IMG/VR virus record: IMGVR_UViG_3300020129_000103
Location: 1-26,438 of that record
Length of the DNA stretch: 26,438 nt
Direction: 5' to 3' (one strand)
Origin: a virus
The translations under genes and the position numbers were made by a program. Below the pieces are notes generated by a model. It was not told where the DNA came from. It saw nothing but the letters and a program-made list of their open reading frames with translations, and searched no databases. Shown piece after piece: positions 15,669-21,480 of the stretch; within the stretch, counting starts at the first letter, position 1, and the number at the start of each line of letters is the position of its first letter.

Positions 15669-16482
15669 ATGGGAAAACGTTGATGCCATAGACCCCGAAC
15701 GGAAACGGGGTGGGTGCACTAGATGGGGCACCCTCTGCGATATTAATGATCGGCGCCGGATGCCAGAATTCCCAGGGATTACCAGCCCATGCTATGAGTT
15801 GCGGAAGCGATAAAAAAGTATTTGACCACATCGCCCTGGCGATATAGCCGTTCGTCGCCTGATTTGATCCCGCAATGTTCTGGCCGACCTGCTGTGTTGC
15901 TGTAGTGGCCACGACAGTAGCCGAACCAGCCGCTACAGATGCAGTAACAAGTGTTCCAGTGTTCAAATTTAAAAGTACAAAATTACCCACGCCTCCTGGT
16001 AGATAACTGCCGGCAATGAAATATGGAATATTCGCAGCAAGAGCAAGGTTACTAGATGTTTCGGTATCCGTATAAAAACATAGAAACCCGATGGAGTCGA
16101 CGTACATTCCGGGGCTTTGTCCACCCCCATTATTCATTGAGACCATAGTCTGAAATGTTGCTGTATTAACCGCCGAAAACTGAACTATTGCGCCTGTCGT
16201 AAAAGCATTTAAGTTAAATACCTTTTGCCCGTTTATCGCACAGCCTGACGACCCTGCCGTCAAGAAACCGGCCGCAGGTCCGAGAAACCCAAGAGTCTTC
16301 GTCGTGACGGCCGTGGGAGTGAACGGCTGACCAGTCAGCAAATTTATAGTATTATCCCCAACAGCAATCGCAGAAAACCCAATCCCCGGAACCATTGTAC
16401 TGGCCGCAGGATGTGATTCGTTAAATCCTGGCGGTGATCCTGGGTAGCTTAGCCCACCACGCCTAAGAATAAGTTTACGCAT
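15667..16482 (-). CDS. LamG / concanavalin A-like lectin-fold protein
   Basis: 271 residues, ATG 16482 three bases after the upstream stop; no strong ribosome site, so it may rely on coupling. A strand-rich core has FCCYT-like runs (SIGFLCFYTDTETSSN, ALAANIPYFIAGSY) and a typical C-terminal signature (YIARAMWSNTFLSLPQLIAW, then NPWEFWHPA, about 213-242). I associate the latter with LamG-like domains in phage proteins (d.aiw...Ls..ei..l..nPw..f.P). It probably binds glycan on the virion or host surface. The sequence looks AT-richer than neighbours. The fold assignment is from pattern only. Confidence 0.68.
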   Translation of the reverse strand: MRKLILRRGGLSYPGSPPGFNESHPAASTMVPGIGFSAIAVGDNTINLLTGQPFTPTAVTTKTLGFLGPAAGFLTAGSSGCAINGQKVFNLNAFTTGAIVQFSAVNTATFQTMVSMNNGGGQSPGMYVDSIGFLCFYTDTETSSNLALAANIPYFIAGSYLPGGVGNFVLLNLNTGTLVTASVAAGSATVVATTATQQVGQNIAGSNQATNGYIARAMWSNTFLSLPQLIAWAGNPWEFWHPAPIINIAEGAPSSAPTPFPFGVYGINVFP

Positions 16483-16485
16483 GGG

Positions 16486-16971
16486 TTAACTATTTAGATT
16501 GGTGTTATACGTCCTATATTTGATTGTCTGCGTCCCGGATGTGAGGGCAAAACCAGAATTGTTTTGCATCGCCCAGCGAAATGTTCCCGGAGGGATTATC
16601 AAACCACTTGCATTACCAATGAGAGAAGTCTGACTCGCCGCGGCAAATAACGGTATAACCGCGATAGGGGAGTAGGAAGGCGTGACTGACGACGCGCTGG
16701 TTGTCACATGGTTATCACCGTACGTAGTACCATCCTGGTTAAGCATAGCAAGAAATATGGCGATATTGGCACCAGCCCCGATCGTGCTAGATGAAATCGC
16801 TAAACTGATCGAGATGTCCGCATAAATATCCAATGCGGTCTGGTTGGTGACATCAGTACTATCCATAACCGATTGACCATTGGTCATGGATGCCATGTTT
16901 GCACTGGCAATGGCGGTGCCCCAGGTGAGGCCCTGGCCTAGCCCGGCAACCCATGCGGTGCGATTGGCCAC
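16486..16971 (-). CDS. Small beta-rich structural-type protein
   Basis: 161 residues with a GTG start at 16971, three bases after the upstream stop; a GGCGG element is close upstream. Ser/Thr/Ala-rich strands (LDIYADISISLAISS, ANIAIFLAMLNQDG) lead to a C-terminal IIPPGTFRWAMQNNSG and IKYRTYNT. The PPGtFrw..qNnsG pattern occurs, as I recall, in small phage proteins near tail or fibre genes. Lower GC than the neighbours. Unknown role; likely virion-surface. Confidence 0.65.
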   Translation of the reverse strand: MANRTAWVAGLGQGLTWGTAIASANMASMTNGQSVMDSTDVTNQTALDIYADISISLAISSSTIGAGANIAIFLAMLNQDGTTYGDNHVTTSASSVTPSYSPIAVIPLFAAASQTSLIGNASGLIIPPGTFRWAMQNNSGFALTSGTQTIKYRTYNTNLNS

Positions 16972-16974
16972 GGA

Positions 16975-17355
16975 TTATCCGCCCACAGCCGCATTCAAGA
17001 TGGCTCGGGCACCGGCTTGCGTCGATACCGCTTGCCCCCCAACATAATTGACGATCCCATTATCCAATATTGTCTTCAACTGACCGATCTGAGTTGAAGA
17101 CAACAGATGTGACAATGCCGGATATTTTGTCGGGTCAAGCGGATGAGCGGTGTTTGGGGAGCCATCAGCCGAACCGCTCGTGCCATCAGAATTCAGTGCC
17201 ACCGTGCCCATCGCGGCGAGGGTCGTGGCTACAGCTTGATCTGTCCATGCCGCGTCAAGCGCGACCATTGTCTGATAGAGTTGTATCAACTGTTGTGATA
17301 CAGCTATCAGACTGTTAGCGGCCTGGATTGCCTGTGTTTGCGGACTTGCCACCAT
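16975..17355 (-). CDS. Hypothetical protein, helical N-terminus
   Basis: 126 residues from ATG 17355, chosen because GGAGG lies nine bases upstream; a GTG at 17364 is also in frame but sits directly on that site. The first 45 residues look helical (TQAIQAANSLIAVSQQLIQL, YQTMVALDAAW). A Gly/Ser-rich stretch with NTAHPLDP follows, then YPALSHLLSSTQIGQLKTIL and GGQAV. Possibly a trimerising or adaptor helix protein of the fibre block. I recognise no established family. Confidence 0.65.
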   Translation of the reverse strand: MVASPQTQAIQAANSLIAVSQQLIQLYQTMVALDAAWTDQAVATTLAAMGTVALNSDGTSGSADGSPNTAHPLDPTKYPALSHLLSSTQIGQLKTILDNGIVNYVGGQAVSTQAGARAILNAAVGG

Positions 17356-17385
17356 TGCTGTCACCCTCCAATCTTCGTCTTCGGC

Positions 17386-17610
17386 TTAATCTGTTTTTTC
17401 CCACTCAAGACGAGCCGGTTCCATGGCCGGCGCGGCGTGAACGGCGCCGTCGTTCCAACCTTGCCGCTTGCGGCGATACCAAGTCGCCTGAGAGATGCCG
17501 GCCTTCTCCCATGGAGTTGGGACGCCCCCAGGCTCGGACGGGGGCTTGAGCCGTCGATAGTAGGTCGTTCTGCTGATACCTTGTGCGATCCAAGGTTCGG
17601 TCCGAGCCAT
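17386..17610 (-). CDS. Small protein with two tandem HTH-like motifs
   Basis: 74 residues. ATG 17610 overlaps the upstream TAA (TAATG). It contains two copies of a motif 27 residues apart: PWIAQGISRTTYYRRLK (6-22) and PWEKAGISQATWYRRKRQG (33-51), that is PW...GIS..T.YRR. GIS..TxYRR resembles the recognition-helix region of helix-turn-helix folds (for example resolvase/Hin-like small HTHs), so DNA binding is plausible. Nothing else in the fibre block looks regulatory, which makes the position odd. The family name is not known to me. Confidence 0.6.
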   Translation of the reverse strand: MARTEPWIAQGISRTTYYRRLKPPSEPGGVPTPWEKAGISQATWYRRKRQGWNDGAVHAAPAMEPARLEWEKTD

Positions 17611-17894
17611 TATGCGGCACCTTGCACGTCATCGCGTCCCAGCGTCAGGGCGACAAGATCGGTCGGTTCATCCGTGTCCGGATCAAAGTAGACCATCTCG
17701 AAGCCCACCATCCGGTCGAAGCCGTGCGCCTTGTGCTCGCGGACGAACGCTTCGACTTCGGCCGACTTCGCCCATGCCCACGGGACCGCACCGTCAGGGC
17801 ACACCATGCGGGCGCCGCAGAACTGACAATTTGCCTTCATACGGCGCTCGATCTTGACGCGCCGGCCGCCGCGAACGACACTCTCAACCTTCAT
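17610..17894 (-). CDS. Small Cys/His-containing protein, possible zinc binding
   Basis: 94 residues from ATG 17894, four bases after the upstream stop; a longer frame would overlap the upstream gene fully, so it is not used. Basic N-terminus (RGGRRVKIERRMK), then CQFC at 23-26, Cys 32, and H54 and H57, which could together hold a metal. The C-terminal half is acidic with FEMVYFDPDTDEPTDL. A GTGAG precedes the ATG, a weak ribosome site consistent with coupling. Function unknown. Confidence 0.6.
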   Translation of the reverse strand: MKVESVVRGGRRVKIERRMKANCQFCGARMVCPDGAVPWAWAKSAEVEAFVREHKAHGFDRMVGFEMVYFDPDTDEPTDLVALTLGRDDVQGAA

Positions 17895-17898
17895 CGGC

Positions 17899-18168
17899 TC
17901 ACGCGCTTTTGGGCGCGGCAGGCTTCGCTTCTGGTGCCACCGCCGCCTTTGTGTCCGGCGTTGCTGCCTGGGCGCGCTTGATTTTGACCGATGCCTCGCC
18001 ACCTTCCTTGTCGAAGTGGCCGCTTGCATCGACATCGAACGTGCCGTCTTCCATTGCCATGATCGTGTTTTGCAGGAGCATTTTGACGCCGCCTGGCGCG
18101 GTCGCGCTGTGGATCGCCTGATCGGCTTCGCCGTGGTCCTTGGCGCTGAACTTGACGCTGAAAGACAT
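17899..18168 (-). CDS. Hypothetical small protein with Ala/Pro-rich tail
   Basis: 89 residues, ATG 18168 preceded by AGGAGGGCACG. The first 64 residues alternate strand-like and charged segments (MSFSVKFSAKDHGEADQAI, HFDKEGGEASVKIKRA). The last 20 are Ala/Pro/Lys-rich and probably disordered. No family is recognised. Part of a run of small genes between the Zn-like protein and the LamG gene. Confidence 0.62.
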   Translation of the reverse strand: MSFSVKFSAKDHGEADQAIHSATAPGGVKMLLQNTIMAMEDGTFDVDASGHFDKEGGEASVKIKRAQAATPDTKAAVAPEAKPAAPKSA

Positions 18169-18213
18169 CGTGCCCTCCTGTTTGAGGTGTTGAGTCCTAA
18201 AGTCGATCGATTA

Positions 18214-18459
18214 CTACGACAAGTTGGTAGATGTTACGTAATTCGGCTTTCTTGTGATAACGCGTACTTTGCTCGCATCTACTAAACGATAGGGTCGGCG
18301 AGGAGGGTCTCCATCCGGGTCCCAGTGGTATTTGACCAGCACGGCATGAATGCCACGATCCAAGGCGAGCCTCTCTATAACCTCGCCATAGCAAACGATA
18401 CCATTGAATTGCGAGAACTCAATGAAAGTACCGTTTGCAAGTCGTTCCGTCTCATCCAT
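18214..18459 (-). CDS. Hypothetical small protein
   Basis: 81 residues, ATG 18459 with GGGGAG six bases upstream. The sequence shows a small beta-barrel-like pattern (NGTFIEFSQFNGIVCYGEV, HAVLVKYHWDPDGDPPRRPY, KVRVITRKPNYV). This looks like an SH3- or KOW-like small barrel, though this is a guess from pattern. It is followed by a 45-base gap with no supported gene. Confidence 0.6.
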   Translation of the reverse strand: MDETERLANGTFIEFSQFNGIVCYGEVIERLALDRGIHAVLVKYHWDPDGDPPRRPYRLVDASKVRVITRKPNYVTSTNLS

Positions 18460-18488
18460 ACCGTTCTCCCCTTTGAAAGATTATTCGT

Positions 18489-18944
18489 TTACTCCTCAAC
18501 CGTAACCTCGAAACTGCTGGTTGCGTCGGTGCCCGTCACGCCCCGGCAACTGATCTGCCCCGTGAGCACGCCGTTGACGATCCACCAAGGATTAGCCAGA
18601 GGATGGATCAAGAGCCCGAGGCCACCTTGCGAGTTCCACGACACAGCAAATAAGTTGCCGCCGGGATCGGCCGTTGCCATCAGCGGGTTCGTCGCAAAGG
18701 TGCCGACGCGCGATCCGACAGTGACATAGTTAGGCTGATGATACGCATTAGTCAGTGCCGTGAAGGTCGACGAACCGATTGTCGTCGGCCGGTTCCAGCG
18801 GGTGCGTAGACCGGTAGAAGTCGTCTGCTGACCGCCCCAAGCGATTGAGATGACTTTGCCGAATACGCCGGCAGTTTGGCTGTCCAACGTCCACATATCC
18901 GTTGCGGTGACCTGCCCGATTGCGCCGGAGGTATAGCTAGGCAT
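18489..18944 (-). CDS. Beta-rich structural-type protein
   Basis: 151 residues, ATG 18944 with a strong AAAGGAG seven bases upstream, one of the best ribosome sites in the window. High production fits a structural protein. The chain is Gly/Thr/Ser-rich with strands (KVISIAWGGQQTTS, PNYVTVGSRVGTF, WWIVNGVLTGQI, SSFEVTVEE). No family is recognised. Its place after the Cys-rich protein and before the fibre block suggests a virion-surface role. Confidence 0.65.
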   Translation of the reverse strand: MPSYTSGAIGQVTATDMWTLDSQTAGVFGKVISIAWGGQQTTSTGLRTRWNRPTTIGSSTFTALTNAYHQPNYVTVGSRVGTFATNPLMATADPGGNLFAVSWNSQGGLGLLIHPLANPWWIVNGVLTGQISCRGVTGTDATSSFEVTVEE

Positions 18945-18971
18945 TGTAATTCTCCTTTGTTTCCGTTTGTC

Positions 18972-19265
18972 TCACAAGCCGAGGATTTTCGCGTTCTGCT
19001 GTTCGCGAGCGCGCTCCTCGACAGCGCGTTCGACAAATTTCTTAAAGTTCTCACAGCCGTGCGTCGGGATGCGGAAAGCGCACACGCTGCAGACAGGCTC
19101 ATCGCATGAGGAGCACTTGTGCTCGCCGTAGGCGCGCCAGTTTGCTTTTCCGATCGAGCACTGACAGTGGCCGCAGCCAAGAACATCGTCTTCTTTCAGA
19201 CGACCGCCGCTCGCACGGTTGTCGTTCATCACGTAGCCGTGTCCGGTGTAGACTGATCTTTTCAT
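18972..19265 (-). CDS. Cys-rich zinc-finger-like protein
   Basis: 97 residues. ATG 19265 overlaps the TGA of the LamG gene (ATGA). Cysteines occur as CGHCQC (31-36), CSSC (51-54), CSVC (59-62) and C71, with His nearby, which could hold two zinc ions in a ring-like or double-ribbon arrangement. The C-terminus is a charged helix (ENFKKFVERAVEERAREQQ). Zinc-finger proteins are not usual in fibre blocks. A nucleic-acid or protein-binding role is possible. Confidence 0.65.
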   Translation of the reverse strand: MKRSVYTGHGYVMNDNRASGGRLKEDDVLGCGHCQCSIGKANWRAYGEHKCSSCDEPVCSVCAFRIPTHGCENFKKFVERAVEERAREQQNAKILGL

Positions 19266-19912
19266 GGAATCGTGATCAGGTTTGAGATCGAAGGGACGGG
19301 AAAGATAGGGTCTGGCGCAAACCCGGTTCCAGTAAGAACGCCATTATTGCCAAATCCGGACATATCCGGCTCCGGCGATGCCGTTCCGCCCAAAGGCCAC
19401 CAGCCGATCGTGGAGGCCGGACGACCGCCTCGGGACAATTGCGAGAAGTCTCCAGCAGATAGCGCAGCGTTCCAGATCGCCGCGTCATACAGGTAACCCA
19501 GGAATGGATAAATGCTAAATGCATCGCCTAGCAGCACGGATGCCGTAACCGCCGAAGCCGTCCCACTGGCCGTTCCTGTAGTGACATCTTGCACACCATT
19601 AATGTAAACGCGCAATCCGTTGACAGAATCATAACTAAACCCGAAATGGGTCCACACATTCAATGAGTAAGTCGCCGTAGTCGTAACCTGGATTAGCCCC
19701 CCCGTCGTAACGACTTGTGCAAGTAAGGTTCCGGACTGATGAAGGGCAAGCGTCCAAAAATTTGTTCCGTCATATCTGCTAACTGTCCCTAGATATGTAT
19801 TTCCGGTCAATCCCGTGCAATAAAACCAAGAAGCCACCGATATGGCAGCGGGATTGCCTACCCCGCTGCCACAATTTATCTGGTCAGTCGTGCCGTTGAA
19901 GCTGCGAGCCAT
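19262..19912 (-). CDS. LamG-like (concanavalin A-like) lectin-fold protein
   Basis: 216 residues, one LamG domain filling the protein. Visible hallmarks: AISVASWFYCTG (23-34), YLGTVSRYDG, VWTHFGFSYDSVNGLRVYIN (87-106), and LGYLYDAAIWNAALSAGDFS (138-157), ending WWPLGG and a C-terminal D.SGFGNNG. This matches Laminin_G_3-type domains, which bind sugars or matrix. ATG shares one base with the upstream TGA (TGATG). It is AT-richer than neighbours. Probable host-surface adhesion. Fold confident, ligand unknown. Confidence 0.8.
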   Translation of the reverse strand: MARSFNGTTDQINCGSGVGNPAAISVASWFYCTGLTGNTYLGTVSRYDGTNFWTLALHQSGTLLAQVVTTGGLIQVTTTATYSLNVWTHFGFSYDSVNGLRVYINGVQDVTTGTASGTASAVTASVLLGDAFSIYPFLGYLYDAAIWNAALSAGDFSQLSRGGRPASTIGWWPLGGTASPEPDMSGFGNNGVLTGTGFAPDPIFPVPSISNLITIP

Positions 19913-20439
19913 CAGCGCCCCAACCGCCCCAGCGCTTCGGCGATCACGTTCTTGACCTGATCATGCTCAGAGCGCCTTGCTGCAATCTGATTCATCAGTG
20001 CCGCATGATCGCTCTTGGCCTGATCGATCTTGGCCTGCCATTCCGCAGCCTGTTTTTTCAATTCATGCACCCGGTCCGTCGCAGTCGCAATCTGCGCTGT
20101 CGCCTGTGCGATGGACTGTTTGTTCTGCTGCTCGACCTTTTCGGTCGCCCGGCGCGAAGCCTCTTTTTCTTGATTGATCTTGTGGGAAAGAGCGTCAAGT
20201 TCGCTCCGAAACCGCTCAACATCCCGTTTGGCGGCCGCATCACGCTCCAGCTTTGCCTGGGCTTCCGCCGACTTCGCCGCTGCAAGCCGCCGCTCGGATT
20301 CGGTGACCTGACTATCGGCCACATCTTGAATACTGCCGATCTGTGCCCATTCCTGCAAGGTCTCCAGCAATCCAGGAAACAACTCGCCAAATTTCTTCGC
20401 GGACTCGAAAGCCTGAATCTTCTGTTGCGCTGTCGTCAT
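19912..20439 (-). CDS. Coiled-coil protein
   Basis: 175 residues, nearly all coiled coil from about 40 to 160 (ESERRLAAAKSAEAQAKLER, RFRSELDALSHKINQEKE, EWQAKIDQAKSDHAALMNQI). A short globular start precedes it (FGELFPGLLETLQEWAQIG). ATG 20439 has AGGATTAAGCC upstream, almost the same leader as two upstream genes. It might be an assembly chaperone or a shaft protein for the surface proteins that follow. No catalytic motif. Confidence 0.68.
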   Translation of the reverse strand: MTTAQQKIQAFESAKKFGELFPGLLETLQEWAQIGSIQDVADSQVTESERRLAAAKSAEAQAKLERDAAAKRDVERFRSELDALSHKINQEKEASRRATEKVEQQNKQSIAQATAQIATATDRVHELKKQAAEWQAKIDQAKSDHAALMNQIAARRSEHDQVKNVIAEALGRLGR

Positions 20440-20450
20440 GGCTTAATCCT
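20436..20450 (-). repeat. Shared start-site cassette, copy 3 of 3
   Basis: AGGATTAAGCCATGA at the coiled-coil gene start, matching the cassette AGGACCAAGCCATGA at 13 of 15 positions. The next codons (ATGACGACA) also match copy 2. Confidence 0.6.
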
Positions 20451-20631
20451 ACGGTTCCGCAAGCCGCTTTACCCAAAGGGTAAACTCGCGCATAAGGTGT
20501 TCGCTCTTTGGTTTTACAATCTTGTCATAACAAGGGGTGCAAGTCGTAGGCAGTTCATCTTTAGGAAAATTCGGATTCACAACCAGTGTGTGTCCACAAT
20601 ATTTGCAAACAAACTCACGAATTGTCGTCAT
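20449..20631 (-). CDS. Small zinc-ribbon-like protein
   Basis: 60 residues from ATG 20631. That start was chosen because AAGGACC lies seven bases upstream, while longer frames run into the neighbouring gene. It has CKYC (9-12) and CTPC (32-35), a two-knuckle zinc ribbon (IREFVCKYCGHTLVV, LPTTCTPCYDKIV), and a basic-hydrophobic C-terminus (EFTLWVKRLAEP). AT-richer than flanking genes. It could be a small transcription or nucleic-acid modulator. Confidence 0.65.
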   Translation of the reverse strand: MTTIREFVCKYCGHTLVVNPNFPKDELPTTCTPCYDKIVKPKSEHLMREFTLWVKRLAEP

Positions 20632-20642
20632 GGCTTGGTCCT
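20628..20642 (-). repeat. Shared start-site cassette, copy 2 of 3
   Basis: AGGACCAAGCCATGA around the start of the zinc-ribbon gene, identical over 15 bases to the cassette at 21106-21120. Confidence 0.7.
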
Positions 20643-20659
20643 TATGCTGGGCATTCCCA

Positions 20660-20890
20660 TCATGTGGTGGGCCAATCCGCCGGGTCATTCTCGTCGCCGG
20701 GGTTCGCCCGCAGCGTGATGCCGGCATTGATGACGTAGATCGTTTCCCCCGATCCATCGGGACGGCGCCCGAACACGCTCCTCGCCGAGGCGTCGCAGTG
20801 TCCGTTGTCTGGGTATAGCTCCATCAGCCTGACGGGGATCAGGAGTAGGTCTCCGGCCTTCAACTCACGGCCTTTGGCGTCGCGCATCAT
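20660..20890 (-). CDS. Hypothetical small barrel-like protein
   Basis: 76 residues, ATG 20890 (a second ATG follows directly); GGAG lies about 13 bases upstream. The pattern KGRELKAGDLLLIPVRLMEL (5-24), then GHCDASARSVFG and ETIYVINAGITLRA, resembles a small SH3-like beta barrel. No family is named. It ends 28 bases before the zinc-ribbon gene. Confidence 0.62.
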   Translation of the reverse strand: MMRDAKGRELKAGDLLLIPVRLMELYPDNGHCDASARSVFGRRPDGSGETIYVINAGITLRANPGDENDPADWPTT

Positions 20891-20935
20891 CGCGATACTC
20901 TCTCCTCAAAGGGTGCCAGATATTTAGGGGGCCGA

Positions 20936-21109
20936 TCAATTGAATTGTTTTGGTTTAATTACCTGCCAGAACGGCCCATCATCGAAACTATAGCGAATGG
21001 TATCCTCGGCACGCGCAAACTCCAACGCCTCTTCCAATGAAGAAAATATATGTGTTCCTTCAGGTATATTACTTGGGATGATCATCGCGCGGTCCGTCCT
21101 GTCACTCAT
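20936..21109 (-). CDS. Small hypothetical protein, 57 residues
   Basis: A short reading frame from ATG 21109 that overlaps the upstream stop (ATGA) and has AGGACCAAGCC as leader. It translates as MSDRTDRAMIIPSNIPEGTH, then SSLEEALEFARAE and FDDGPFWQVIKPK. It is AT-rich relative to neighbours, and the codon pattern is that of a real gene: no internal stop, coupled start, strong leader. Function unknown. Confidence 0.6.
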   Translation of the reverse strand: MSDRTDRAMIIPSNIPEGTHIFSSLEEALEFARAEDTIRYSFDDGPFWQVIKPKQFN

Positions 21110-21120
21110 GGCTTGGTCCT
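21106..21120 (-). repeat. Shared start-site cassette, copy 1 of 3
   Basis: AGGACCAAGCCATGA at the start of the 57-residue gene; identical 15 bases recur at 20628-20642 and a near copy at 20436-20450. Confidence 0.7.
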
Positions 21121-21480
21121 GCGATAAAGGGCGGTGACGGTTATCGCAGTCGTCCCATCACCACCGGTCACGCGCGGGCGGGCGAAGACGACGACTTGCA
21201 GCACTTCATAAATATCGGCCACGGTGATGTTCAGAAGATTGTTGAAGGGATCGCGCAGCGTATGAAAATTGACGCCATCATTCGAGCCTTCCCAAGAGAG
21301 GCTGAACCCGGCGCCGAATGTCCCGTCAACCTGAACGCTGCGATCGGCAAACCCAACGAAAGTCGCCTGCTTCGTCAGCGTCAGCCCGGTATCGCCGTTT
21401 GCCATCGCCCACGACACAATCCACCCATCCTCGTCATTGTCGCCATTGGCGAACGCTATGGTCGGGATGATGATGCTCAT
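21106..21480 (-). CDS. Beta-sandwich-like protein after portal
   Basis: 124 residues, ATG overlaps the portal stop (ATGA). The sequence reads as a single beta sandwich: MSIIIPTIAFANGDNDEDGW, LTLTKQATFVGFADRSVQVD, FSLSWEGSNDGVNFHTLRD, ARPRVTGGDGTTAITVTALY. I associate this with a widespread small phage structural-type protein (GSNDG, TGGDGtTaitV.l..RR). It could be a head surface or connector accessory. Role unproven. Confidence 0.65.
   Translation of the reverse strand: MSIIIPTIAFANGDNDEDGWIVSWAMANGDTGLTLTKQATFVGFADRSVQVDGTFGAGFSLSWEGSNDGVNFHTLRDPFNNLLNITVADIYEVLQVVVFARPRVTGGDGTTAITVTALYRRTKP

Noticed and set aside
17610-18035. Longer N-terminal extension of the Cys/His protein
   Set aside because: The extra Arg-rich part is a shadow of the upstream gene; ATG 17894 follows directly after the upstream stop.
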